64,000 bases of DNA from Aeromonas dhakensis (GCF_000820305.1 NZ_CDBH01000072.1:1-64000), one strand, 5' to 3'. Shown: positions 42,043-50,225, counted from the stretch's first letter. Made by a program: numbers and translations. Notes: generated by a model from the letters alone, not told the origin.

Positions 42043-42160
42043 AGCCGAGTTTGTAGCTGATGGGCTGGCAGCCGCCGTGGCTTATTGCTTATCAGCCGAG
42101 TTTGCGGCCGATGGGTTGGCAGCCGCCATAGCTTGTTGCTTCTCAGCCGAGTTTGCGGCC
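42043..42160 (-). repeat. 51-bp tandem repeats at the 3' end of prmA
   Basis: AGCCGAGTTTG recurs at 42043, 42094 and 42145, spacing exactly 51. The third copy is the last codons and stop of prmA (GRKLG, stop). Read on the prmA strand in frame the duplicates encode SYGGCQPIGRKLG and SHGGCQPISYKLG, each ending in a stop. Thus the prmA tail has been duplicated twice downstream of the stop codon. Confidence 0.9.
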
Positions 42161-43021
42161 GGAGAGACGGCACCACTCTTCCTTGACGGCGGTCGGGTCC
42201 ATCTCGAACCACTGGCCGTAGATGGTCTCCAGCTCCGGCGCCTGGCTCTCCAGCACGCCGGAGAGGGCCATCAGGCTGCCCGCCTTGCCGTGGCCGGCGA
42301 TAAGCGGCGCCAGCTCGCGCAGCGGGCCGGCCAGGATGTTGGCGACCACCACGTCTGCTTCGACATCTTGCGGCTGATCCGCCGGCAGGTAGAGTTCGAT
42401 CTGATCGGCGACGCCATTGCGCTTGGCGTTGTCACGGCTGGCCTGGATGGCCTGCGGATCGATGTCGATGCCGATGACCCGGGCCGCGCCCAGTTTCAGG
42501 GCGGCGATGCCGAGGATGCCGGAGCCGCAACCAAAGTCGACCACTGTCTTGCCAGCCAGATCCAGCCCGTCCAGCCACTGCAGGCAGAGCGCCGTGGTGG
42601 GGTGGGTACCGGTACCGAAGGCCAGGCCCGGGTCCAGCATGACGTTGACCGCATCGGGGTTTGGCACGTCGCGCCAGCTCGGGCAGATCCACAGCCGCTC
42701 GCCAAACTGCATGGGGTGGAAGTGATCCATCCACTCGCGCACCCAGTCCTTGTCTTCCAGCTGCTCCACCTTGTAGCCCACGTCTTCGCCGAAGATCTGC
42801 TGGAAGAAGGCGATGGTGGGCGCCGGATCGGTTTCGGCGTCGAACAGCCCCATTACTTCGGTCTCGCCCCACAGCGGGGTTTCGCCCGGCATGGGTTCAT
42901 AGACGGGCACATCCTTGGCATCCATAAAGGTCACCGCCTGGGCACCACGCCCCAGCAGCATGTTGCTCACCTTGTCTGCGGTCTTGGCAGTGGCGTTGAT
43001 TCGAATTTGTATCCAGGGCAT
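42143..43021 (-). CDS. prmA: Ribosomal protein L11 methyltransferase
   Basis: A 292-residue protein similar to PrmA (293). The N-terminal substrate-recognition domain (PWIQIRINATAKTADKVSNML) is joined to a Rossmann methyltransferase domain with VVDFGCGSGILGIAALKLGA (about residue 160) and GIDIDPQAI. It trimethylates L11 on several residues using S-adenosylmethionine. In E. coli it lies directly after panF; here the two are separated by about 4 kb. Its 3' end carries the 51-bp duplications. Confidence 0.96.
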   Translation of the reverse strand: MPWIQIRINATAKTADKVSNMLLGRGAQAVTFMDAKDVPVYEPMPGETPLWGETEVMGLFDAETDPAPTIAFFQQIFGEDVGYKVEQLEDKDWVREWMDHFHPMQFGERLWICPSWRDVPNPDAVNVMLDPGLAFGTGTHPTTALCLQWLDGLDLAGKTVVDFGCGSGILGIAALKLGAARVIGIDIDPQAIQASRDNAKRNGVADQIELYLPADQPQDVEADVVVANILAGPLRELAPLIAGHGKAGSLMALSGVLESQAPELETIYGQWFEMDPTAVKEEWCRLSGRKLG

Positions 43022-43318
43022 GGCGTCGACTCTTCATAAATGTGAAACCGCGGGATTCTATCATCATGGGCGTGTGCTGTCGTGGTTTGCCCATGCAGTG
43101 TGGTGGAGGAGGCGGACTTTGCCGAGTTGGCACGGTTCATGTATTCCTCATTGGGTGACGGGAAGCAACCTGTTCCCGCTGAATGCTTTGCTCTAGGAAA
43201 GTTCCGTCATCTTTTTCAGCCACCTTCGGGTGGCTTTTTTTTGCCCGCAGAATGGCCGGGGGCTACAGACCCAGGTGGCAGGGCACAATGTGGCAAGCAA
43301 GCGGGGAGGGGGGCGGGA
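43022..43318 (+). ncRNA. Intergenic region ending in a strong terminator, possible short transcript
   Basis: No gene with family resemblance is present. On the + strand GCCACC-TTCG-GGTGGC (43219-43234) followed by eight T is an excellent terminator with a UUCG loop, and something must be transcribed into it. TTGGCACGG at about 43125 resembles the -24 half of a sigma-54 promoter, but the -12 GC is replaced by GT. Three small frames exist, but none has a good ribosome binding site. A short RNA of about 90 bases is possible. Confidence 0.3.
43219..43242 (+). terminator. UUCG-loop Rho-independent terminator
   Basis: GCCACC/GGTGGC with TTCG loop and eight consecutive T. Confidence 0.88.
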
Positions 43319-43336
43319 TTGGCACACTAGCTGCAA
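43319..43336 (+). promoter_or_regulatory. Sigma-54 (-24/-12) promoter
   Basis: TTGGCAC-ACTAG-CTGCAA: GG (43321-43322) and GC (43333-43334) are separated by exactly ten bases, and both halves match the RpoN consensus TGGCAC-N5-TTGCA with one change. Transcription would start near G 43346. Confidence 0.7.
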
Positions 43337-43345
43337 AGGTTCAGA

Positions 43346-43428
43346 GGTCCTGCATAAGGATATGTGTGTGATTGTTACCCCAACGTTCAGGTATTTAGGG
43401 CCATCCCGGCGGGATGGCCCCTTTTTTT
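43346..43428 (+). ncRNA. Candidate sigma-54-dependent small RNA (about 83 nt)
   Basis: The predicted transcript begins about 12 bases after the -12 element and ends in GGGCCATCCC-GGC-GGGATGGCCC plus seven T (43398-43428). The part before the terminator (about 50 nt; ...TGTGTGTGATTGTTACC, then CAACGTTCAGG) is unstructured in a simple reading and has no start codon in a plausible context, as in Hfq-dependent sRNAs such as Qrr and GlmY that are also sigma-54-driven. I do not recognise a known family. Confidence 0.5.
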
Positions 43429-43546
43429 GGCTTTTTTATGGTGAAGCTGCGTGGTGACTGTCTGTTGCCTGATATGTGCTGTGCAGTGATGGGGCTTGTC
43501 ACTGGTGAGTTCACCCCATGATGGTGCAGTTTTTACCCATAAGGGA

Positions 43547-44563
43547 TTAGTTGCCGAACCGGCTCATGTCGATCACCAGCTTGCCCACCATGCGGCCGGC
43601 TTCCACCTCGGCATGGGCCTGAGCCAGGGTCGTCGGGGTCAGCTCGGGTACCACCTTGCTGAGGGTGCTCTTGACCACGCCCTGATCCACCAGTGCGGCG
43701 ACCAGCCCCAACAGGTTGTGCTGCTCAATCATGTCCGGGGTCTGGAACAGGGAGCGGGTAAACATGAACTCCTGGCTGAAGGTGACGCTCTTGCTCTTGA
43801 GCAGGGAGAGATCCCAGGGCTCGCTCGATTCGGCGATGGTGCAGATATGGCCGAACGGGCTGATGAGGCTGGCCATGGCATCCCAATGCTGCTCGGTGGC
43901 ATTGGTGCAGAAGATGGCGTCCACCTGGTTGATGCCGAGGGCGGTGAGCTCCTCTTGCAACTGGTGATGGCTCACCACCTGATGGGCCCCCATCTGCAGA
44001 CACCAGGCCCGGGTTTCGGGGCGCGAGGCGGTGGCGATCACCTCCATGCCGGTGAGCTGGCGGGCCAGCTGGATGGCGATGGAGCCGACCCCGCCGGCGC
44101 CGCCGATGATAAGCAGCCGTCCGCGGCTCTCGCGGCTGAGGCCTATGCGCTCGAACAGGGTCTCCCAGGCGGTGATGGCGGTGAGCGGCAGGGCGGCCGC
44201 TTCCAGGTCGCTCAGGCTGGCGGGGGCGAGGGCGGCGATGCGCTCATCCACCAGTTGCAGGGCGCTGTTGCTGCCGGGTCGGCTGATGTCGCCGGCATAC
44301 CAAACCCGGTCGCCCGCCTTGAACAGGGTCACCTCAGGGCCGACGGCGATCACCTCGCCCACGGCGTCCCAGCCCAGCACCCGCGGGCTGCTCTCGACCT
44401 TGGCCTTGGGGGCGCGCACCTTGGTGTCGACCGGGTTGATGGAGGTGGCGTTGACCCGCACCAGCAGGTCGTGCGGGCCCGGTGTCGGGTCGGCCAGATC
44501 GGCCTCGATGAAGCAGTCGGGATGATCGCTCGGCAGATAGTGGGTCAGGGCGATGGCTTTCAT
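43547..44563 (-). CDS. Zinc-type alcohol dehydrogenase family / quinone oxidoreductase-like protein
   Basis: A 338-residue MDR-superfamily oxidoreductase. The N-terminal GroES-like part has NATSINPVDTKVRAP and LGWDAVGEV, and the nucleotide motif is IGGAGGVGSIAIQLAR (about 152-167). The catalytic zinc ligands of true alcohol dehydrogenases are not evident, so it is closer to the quinone oxidoreductase-like branch. ATG 44563 is preceded by AAAGGAAC. It is divergent from an adjacent LysR-type gene, suggesting regulation by that protein. Confidence 0.85.
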   Translation of the reverse strand: MKAIALTHYLPSDHPDCFIEADLADPTPGPHDLLVRVNATSINPVDTKVRAPKAKVESSPRVLGWDAVGEVIAVGPEVTLFKAGDRVWYAGDISRPGSNSALQLVDERIAALAPASLSDLEAAALPLTAITAWETLFERIGLSRESRGRLLIIGGAGGVGSIAIQLARQLTGMEVIATASRPETRAWCLQMGAHQVVSHHQLQEELTALGINQVDAIFCTNATEQHWDAMASLISPFGHICTIAESSEPWDLSLLKSKSVTFSQEFMFTRSLFQTPDMIEQHNLLGLVAALVDQGVVKSTLSKVVPELTPTTLAQAHAEVEAGRMVGKLVIDMSRFGN

Positions 44564-44610
44564 GGCAGTTCCTTTCAAATCGGTTGGATGGGGATTGCCA
44601 GCCACTCTAG

Positions 44611-44628
44611 TCTGGTTGATTATTCAGA
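44611..44628. promoter_or_regulatory. LysR-type operator candidate
   Basis: TCTG-N10-CAGA (44611-44614, 44625-44628) is a dyad in the 100-bp gap between the divergent oxidoreductase and LysR genes; it contains the T-N11-A core typical of LysR-type sites. Confidence 0.4.
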
Positions 44629-44663
44629 TTAAGATGGGTAATTGGTAAAGACTGTTTGAATAT

Positions 44664-45536
44664 ATGAACAATGTCGAACTGGAGCTGATGGGGCTGTTTG
44701 CCACCGTGGTGGAGCAGGGCAGTTTTACCGGCGCGGCCGAGCTGCTCGGCATGCCCAAATCCTCGGTCAGCCAGAAGATCTCGCGGCTCGAATCCCAGCT
44801 CGGGGTGCGCCTGTTGCAGCGCACCACCCGCCGGCTGAGCCTGACCCCGCAGGGAGAGGTCTATGTGGAGCAGTGCCGGGCGCTGCTGGCGCTGGCCCGC
44901 AGCGCCAATCTGGCGATGGCGCGGCTGCGCGCGGCCCCGGCCGGGCGGGTGCGGATCACCGCGCCGGAGGCCACCGGCACCCTGCTGCTCGGCCGGATCC
45001 TGGCCGAGTTTCGGGCCCTCTATCCCGAAGTGGTGCTGGAGCTGACCCTCTGCGATGAGCAGCTCGATCTGGTGGGGGAGGGTTATGATCTGGCGCTACG
45101 GGCGGCGCCGCTGAAAGACTCCAGCCTTATCTGCCGGCGCATCGGTCAGGTGCCGCGCCATCTGGTGGCGGCACCCGCCTATCTGGCGGCCCACGGCATG
45201 CCGCAACAGCTGAGCGAGCTGGGTCGATACGCCTGCCTGGTGCACACATCGTTGCCGGTGTGGCCGCTGCAGGAGGGGGGCTGGCGGCCGCAGGGGGCCT
45301 GTATCAGCAACAGCCTGCTGGCGCTGCGGGAGCTGGCCATCAACGAAGGGGGAATTGCCCTGCTGCCCCATCACGTCTGCGAAGGGGATCTGGCGAGTGG
45401 CCGCTTGCAGAGGGTATTGCCCGAGCTCGCCGTGCCGCCCAACCCCTTCTATCTCATCTACCCGAGCCGGGAGCACCTGGCCCCCGCCCTGCGCAGCCTG
45501 ATGGATTTCGTGGCCGAGCGCCTGCCGTTTGCTTGA
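44664..45536 (+). CDS. LysR-family transcriptional regulator
   Basis: A 290-residue regulator. The N-terminal winged helix-turn-helix is at about residues 6-65 (FATVVEQGSFTGAAELLGM, SVSQKISRLESQLGVRLLQR), and a substrate-binding domain covers 90-290. It belongs to the subgroup typified by DsdC/AaeR/YafC-like proteins (SLTPQGEVYVEQCR, AAPAGRVRITAPEATG). It is divergent from the oxidoreductase gene and probably controls it, sensing an unknown aromatic or aldehyde compound. Confidence 0.92.
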   Translation: MNNVELELMGLFATVVEQGSFTGAAELLGMPKSSVSQKISRLESQLGVRLLQRTTRRLSLTPQGEVYVEQCRALLALARSANLAMARLRAAPAGRVRITAPEATGTLLLGRILAEFRALYPEVVLELTLCDEQLDLVGEGYDLALRAAPLKDSSLICRRIGQVPRHLVAAPAYLAAHGMPQQLSELGRYACLVHTSLPVWPLQEGGWRPQGACISNSLLALRELAINEGGIALLPHHVCEGDLASGRLQRVLPELAVPPNPFYLIYPSREHLAPALRSLMDFVAERLPFA

Positions 45537-45538
45537 GG

Positions 45539-46966
45539 TTACCAGCCGCTCTGGCCGGCCGACTCCTGATTGGGCTTGAGGCCGAGTGGCACCGACTGGC
45601 GCTCCGCCAGCATGCGGATCTGCCCTTCAATGAGGCTGGCGTTGGGGCCCAGCACCAGCACCAGCTGATGGTCGTTGAGCTGGATCCAGGAGAGGCAGCC
45701 CAGCCCCAGCAGACGGGATTGATCCACCAGCGAGATGTCGCGCACCCGCAGGCTTAAGCGGGTCAGGCAGACGCTCATTGCCTGCAGGTTGTCCATGCCC
45801 CCCAGCACCTTGAGGTACTGGATCGCCAGCATCTGGGGGTCGGAGGGGGCGACGCTGGCAAGGCGCGAGTGTTCCGGGGCGATGGGCTTGCTCGGCAGGC
45901 TGAGGGGCGTGCGCTCCAGCAGCTGATAGAACAGCAAGGTGTAGGCGACGAAGAACAGGATGCCGACCGGAATGAGCCAGAAGCTGTGCTCGCCGGCGTG
46001 GTAGCTCAGCACCAGGTCCAGCAGGCCGGCGGAGAAGTAACTGCCCACCTTGATGCCGAGCGCGCTGCAGGTGGCGAGCGACAGGCCGGTCAGCAGGGCG
46101 TGGGCCAGAAACAGCCAGGGGGCGGTGAAGGCGAACAGGAACTCGATGGGCTCGGTGATGCCCACCAGCGCCGAGGTGAGCGCCAGGGTGAGCAGCAGCC
46201 CCCCCTGCGGCAACCGCTGCATGCGCTGGCGGTGCAGCCAGATGGCGAAACAGGCGCCAGGCAGGCCGAACATGATGATGGGGTAGAGCCCGGCCACATA
46301 GCCTTCGTGCAGCGGCTGGGCGCTGGCCAGCGCCTGCAGGTTGCTCTCCCCCAGCCCGATGAGGCTGCCCAGCACCTGGTGCAGGCCGAGCGGGATCAGC
46401 AGCCGGTTCAGCACACCGTAGCAGAAGGCGCCGAGCGGGGTGGTGAGCAGCTCGGAGGCGAGCAGGGTGATGCCCTGCTCCAGCAGCGGCCAGAGCAGCG
46501 CGAGGGGGAAGGCCAGCAGCAGACAGGCCAGCGCCGAGGCGAGCAGGCTGGTGAAATCGCCGTTGATTAGCCGCAGCCAGTGGGGCATGGGGTGGCGCTT
46601 GAGCCAGGGGTAGACGATGGCGGTGGTCAATCCCCCCAGCAGGCCGCAGATCATGTCGCTGTGCAGGCCGGGGGCCAGGGTGCCGAGCGCCGAGCTCAGC
46701 AGCAGGAAGTTGACCGCCCCGGCCAGCGCCTGGCTCCCCTCGCCCTGGCGGCTCAGCCCGAAGGCGATGGCCACCGCATAGATGAGCGGCATCTGGCTGA
46801 ACAGGGCGCGACCGGTGAGGGAGAGTACCGCCAGATCCAGCACGTCCGGCTGGCCGAGCCGATAGAGCAGGGCCGCCAGCGGCAGGATGGAGACCGGCAG
46901 CAACAGGGCGTAACCGAGTCGCTGCAGGGCTTGGGTCAGGATCTGTCTGGCGTTTTGGACGGGCAT
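45539..46966 (-). CDS. PTS system EIICB component, glucose/N-acetylglucosamine type
   Basis: About 475 residues from ATG 46966. The EIIC membrane domain (residues 5-370, about ten helices, with LLPVSILPLAALLYRLGQ at the start and GITEPIEFLFAF in the conserved motif) is followed by a short EIIB domain (about 385-475) with the phospho-Cys in SVCLTRLSLRVRD, where the family has C-x-T-R-L. It would take up and phosphorylate a sugar using phosphate from EIIA, which is not linked here. The substrate is unknown; the EIIB is somewhat diverged (SLRV instead of RLTV) but the Cys is intact. Starts at GTG 46996 or ATG 46966 lack a good ribosome binding site. Confidence 0.85.
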   Translation of the reverse strand: MPVQNARQILTQALQRLGYALLLPVSILPLAALLYRLGQPDVLDLAVLSLTGRALFSQMPLIYAVAIAFGLSRQGEGSQALAGAVNFLLLSSALGTLAPGLHSDMICGLLGGLTTAIVYPWLKRHPMPHWLRLINGDFTSLLASALACLLLAFPLALLWPLLEQGITLLASELLTTPLGAFCYGVLNRLLIPLGLHQVLGSLIGLGESNLQALASAQPLHEGYVAGLYPIIMFGLPGACFAIWLHRQRMQRLPQGGLLLTLALTSALVGITEPIEFLFAFTAPWLFLAHALLTGLSLATCSALGIKVGSYFSAGLLDLVLSYHAGEHSFWLIPVGILFFVAYTLLFYQLLERTPLSLPSKPIAPEHSRLASVAPSDPQMLAIQYLKVLGGMDNLQAMSVCLTRLSLRVRDISLVDQSRLLGLGCLSWIQLNDHQLVLVLGPNASLIEGQIRMLAERQSVPLGLKPNQESAGQSGW

Positions 46967-47043
46967 AAGGGCGCACTGTTTTGTGACATGGCGCACAGTT
47001 TACCCTTAAAGCACCCATTTTGGGATAGTTTCGGAACCCTTTA

Positions 47044-48522
47044 TTAATCCATTGCTGAACAAGGTTCGAAGAGCCGCCGCACGCTCTGGCTCGGAGCCGG
47101 GGTGAGCAGGCTGACCAGCACGAAGGCGATCAGCCCCAGCGCCAGGCTCGGCACTATGGCGTGCAGGCCGGCCAGCTTGATCCCCCACTGGCTCAGGACG
47201 GCGTAGCAGAGGATGCCGCACACCATGCTGGCCAGGGCTCCCGGGCCGTTGGCCCGTGACCAGTAGAGGCCGAGCACCAGCGGCCAGAGGAACACCGCCT
47301 GCAGGCCACCGAAGGCGAGCAGGTTGAGCCAGATGATCATCTCGGGGGGCTGCAGCGCCGCCAGCAGCACCAGGGTACCCAGGATCAGGGTGCAGAGCAG
47401 GGAGAGGCGCGGCACCCGTACCTCCAGCTTCTCCTGGCCGGCCTTCTCCGGGCTCAGGTAGTTGAGGTAGAGATCCTTCACCAACGTGGCGGAGGCCTGG
47501 ATCAGCTGGGAGTCGATGGTGGACATGATGGCCGCCATGGGGGCCGCCAGGAAGACCCCGGCCAGCCAGGGGGGCAGCACTTCCATCATCAGTGAGGGCA
47601 TGATCTTGTCCGGGCTGTCCATGCCGGGCAGGATGGCGCGGCCCAGCGCCCCGGCCAGGTGCATGCCGAACATCAGGAAGGCGCTGACGATGGTGCCGAT
47701 CAGGATGCCGCGATGCAGCGCCTTGCTGTCGCGATAGCCAAAACAGCGCAGGGCCGAGTGGGGCAGTCCCACCACCCCGACGCAGACCAGCACCCAGAAG
47801 CTCAGCATGAAGGGCTGGGTCAGCATGTCGCCGGCTCCCTGCGGGCTCACCAGCTTGGGATCGATCGCCTTGAGCTGGTGGATGAGGTTGGGCAAACCAT
47901 CCCCCGCGATCAGGATCCCCACCAGCAGGGCACCGGTGCCGATCAGCATGATGATCCCCTGCAGCGCATCGGTCATCACCACGGCGCGAAAGCCGCCGAT
48001 CACCGTGTAGAGCAGCACGCAGCCGGCAAACAGGAACAGCCCCTGCTGATAAGAGAGACCGGTGGCGGTCTCCAGCAGGCGGGCGCCGCCGATGAATTGC
48101 ACCACCATGGTGGCGATGAAGGCGAGGATGATGGTGACCGAGCCCAGCACCACCACGGCCCTGCTCTGGTAGCGGGCCCACAGCATGTCGTTGATGGTCA
48201 CCGCATTGACCCGGCGGGCGATGATGGCGAACTTCTTGCCAAGCACCCCCAGGGTGAGCCAGACGGTGGGCAGCTGGATCATCGCCAGCAGCACCCAGCC
48301 CAGACCAATCTTGTAGGCGGCACCCGGCCCGCCGATGAAGGAGGAGGCCGAGGTGTAAGTGGCCACCAGGGTCATGGCCAGCACCAGGCCGCCCATGCTG
48401 CGGTTGCCGATGAAGTACTCCTGCACGAAGTCACCGCCCACCCGGTGGCGGCTGGCCCAGAAACCGACCCCCAGCACCAGCACCAGATAGATGCACAGCG
48501 GCAGCATCAGCTCAAGATTCAT
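47044..48522 (-). CDS. panF: Sodium/pantothenate symporter
   Basis: A 492-residue SSS-family carrier with 12-13 helices. N-terminus LPLCIYLVLVLGVGFWASRH, then EYFIGNRSMGGLVLAMTLVATYTSASSFIGGPG (read in parts), and AAIMSTIDSQLIQAS agree with PanF (483). It imports pantothenate with sodium. ATG 48522 lies inside the 3' end of yhdT, 11 bases before its stop, and the GGAG is inside yhdT; the pair is translationally coupled. Confidence 0.94.
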   Translation of the reverse strand: MNLELMLPLCIYLVLVLGVGFWASRHRVGGDFVQEYFIGNRSMGGLVLAMTLVATYTSASSFIGGPGAAYKIGLGWVLLAMIQLPTVWLTLGVLGKKFAIIARRVNAVTINDMLWARYQSRAVVVLGSVTIILAFIATMVVQFIGGARLLETATGLSYQQGLFLFAGCVLLYTVIGGFRAVVMTDALQGIIMLIGTGALLVGILIAGDGLPNLIHQLKAIDPKLVSPQGAGDMLTQPFMLSFWVLVCVGVVGLPHSALRCFGYRDSKALHRGILIGTIVSAFLMFGMHLAGALGRAILPGMDSPDKIMPSLMMEVLPPWLAGVFLAAPMAAIMSTIDSQLIQASATLVKDLYLNYLSPEKAGQEKLEVRVPRLSLLCTLILGTLVLLAALQPPEMIIWLNLLAFGGLQAVFLWPLVLGLYWSRANGPGALASMVCGILCYAVLSQWGIKLAGLHAIVPSLALGLIAFVLVSLLTPAPSQSVRRLFEPCSAMD

Positions 48523-48775
48523 GGGGAGGCTCCTTGTCATCGAGGGGCTGGGAGTCGAGGGGGATATCCACGAACAGGCGATCCACCATCAGGCCGCACA
48601 GCACGATGAACAGCAGCGGCATCAGAATGCAGCTGAGCAGGAACCAGAGCGGCATATCCCAGAATTCGATCTCTTCGGGGATGAAATAGGCCGTGCCATA
48701 CCAGGCAAGGAAGTAGAGCAGGGTCAGCAGCAGGCAGAGTGCTGCTTCCCGACGAGCGAGCGCAAAACGGTTCAC
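48512..48775 (-). CDS. yhdT: YhdT family small membrane protein (DUF997)
   Basis: An 87-residue protein with two membrane helices (about residues 12-34 and 45-68), like E. coli YhdT (80), which sits before panF. Its function is unknown. GTG 48775 is chosen: GGAGG precedes it by 6 bases, and a longer frame runs through the terminator and accC 3' region. It overlaps panF. Confidence 0.85.
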   Translation of the reverse strand: MNRFALARREAALCLLLTLLYFLAWYGTAYFIPEEIEFWDMPLWFLLSCILMPLLFIVLCGLMVDRLFVDIPLDSQPLDDKEPPHES

Positions 48776-48811
48776 CTTGGCCTCCGACAATTTCGAGGGG
48801 CGCAAGGATAA

Positions 48812-48844
48812 CAAAAAAGGGCCATGTCGCCATGGCCCTTTTTC
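48812..48844. terminator. Terminator between accC and yhdT
   Basis: AAAAAAGGGCCAT/ATGGCCCTTTTT with GTCGCC loop. It lies after the accC stop and before yhdT, so accBC and yhdT-panF are separate units or joined by read-through. Confidence 0.88.
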
Positions 48845-48869
48845 AGCAGAAGATCTGCGGACGCGAGTC

Positions 48870-50210
48870 TTACAGACCCAGCTTCTTGTGCAGGTAGTGG
48901 ATATTGGTACCACCGTGCTGGAAGTTTTCGTCCTTCATGATCTCTTTTTGCAGGGAGACGTTGGTCTTGATCCCTTCCACCACCAGCTCGTCCAGCGCCT
49001 GACGCATGCGGGCAATGGCGACGTCGCGGTTTTCACCGTAACAGATCAGCTTGCCGATCATGGAGTCATAGTAGGGCGGCACCTTGTAGCCGGCGTAGAT
49101 GTGGGAGTCCCAACGCACGCCCAGACCACCCGGCGCGTGGAAGCGCTGGATCAGGCCCGGAGACGGCATGAAGGTGGCCGGGTCTTCGGCGTTGATCCGG
49201 CACTCGATGGCGTGGCCACGGATGCGGATGTCCTGCTGGGTGATCGACAGGGGCTGGCCGGCGGCGATGCGCAGCTGCTCCTTGATGAGGTCGACGCCGG
49301 TGACCATCTCGGTAACCGGGTGCTCTACCTGGATACGGGTGTTCATCTCGATGAAATAGAACTCGCCGTTTTCGTACAGGAACTCGAAAGTACCCGCACC
49401 GCGGTAGCCGATCTCGATACAGGCGCGCACGCAGCGCTCACCGATGAACTTGCGCATCTCGGCGGTGATGCCCGGCGCCGGTGCCTCTTCGACCACCTTC
49501 TGGTGGCGACGCTGCATGGAGCAGTCGCGCTCGCCCAGATAGAGGGCGTTGCCCTGGCCGTCTGCCAGCACCTGGATCTCGATGTGGCGCGGGTTCTCCA
49601 GGTACTTCTCCATGTAGACCATGTCGTTCTTGAAGAACTGGCCTGCTTCGGACTTGGTCAGCGCGATGGCGGCAGCCAGCTCGGCTTCGCTGCGCACCAC
49701 GCGCATGCCGCGACCACCACCGCCACCGGCGGCCTTGATGATCACCGGGTAGCCGATGCGCTTGGCAATGGCGGCGTTGTGCTTGGCATCGCTGTCAACC
49801 GGACCGTCGGAGCCCGGTACGCAGGGTACGCCCGCCTTCTTCATCGCCTCGATGGCGGAGACCTTGTCACCCATCAGGCGAATGGTCTCGGCGCGCGGGC
49901 CGATGAAGACGAAGCCGGATTTCTCGACCACTTCGGCAAAGTCGGCGTTCTCGGAGAGGAAGCCGTAGCCGGGGTGAATGGCAACGGCACCGGTCACCTC
50001 GGCGGCGGCGATGATCGCTGGCACGTTGAGGTAGGAGTCGGTACTGGCCGGTTTGCCGATACAGATGGTTTCGTCGGCCAGCAGCACATGCTTGAGCTCC
50101 CGGTCGGCGGTGGAGTGAACGGCCACTGTCTTGATCCCGAGCTCTTTGCAGGCGCGCAGGATCCGCAGGGCAATTTCACCGCGGTTGGCGATGACTACTT
50201 TGTCCAACAT
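48870..50210 (-). CDS. accC: Acetyl-CoA carboxylase, biotin carboxylase subunit
   Basis: A 446-residue ATP-grasp enzyme. VVIANRGEIALRILRACKELG at the N-terminus, the Gly-rich ATP loop AAGGGGGRGMRVV (about 160-172), and EMNTRIQVEHPVTEMV (about 288-303) are the catalytic motifs. It carboxylates biotin on AccB for malonyl-CoA synthesis. It follows accB by 15 bases. Confidence 0.97.
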   Translation of the reverse strand: MLDKVVIANRGEIALRILRACKELGIKTVAVHSTADRELKHVLLADETICIGKPASTDSYLNVPAIIAAAEVTGAVAIHPGYGFLSENADFAEVVEKSGFVFIGPRAETIRLMGDKVSAIEAMKKAGVPCVPGSDGPVDSDAKHNAAIAKRIGYPVIIKAAGGGGGRGMRVVRSEAELAAAIALTKSEAGQFFKNDMVYMEKYLENPRHIEIQVLADGQGNALYLGERDCSMQRRHQKVVEEAPAPGITAEMRKFIGERCVRACIEIGYRGAGTFEFLYENGEFYFIEMNTRIQVEHPVTEMVTGVDLIKEQLRIAAGQPLSITQQDIRIRGHAIECRINAEDPATFMPSPGLIQRFHAPGGLGVRWDSHIYAGYKVPPYYDSMIGKLICYGENRDVAIARMRQALDELVVEGIKTNVSLQKEIMKDENFQHGGTNIHYLHKKLGL

Positions 50211-50225
50211 GGGTGGCGATTTCCC

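Noticed and set aside
41955..42212. 85-codon - strand frame with PQTRL repeats
   Set aside because: A frame-shifted reading of the prmA 51-bp repeats that begins inside prmA.
43100..43160. Second sigma-54 promoter at TTGGCACGGTTCATGTA
   Set aside because: The -24 half fits, but the essential GC of the -12 half is GT, so it was kept only as a note in the region entry.
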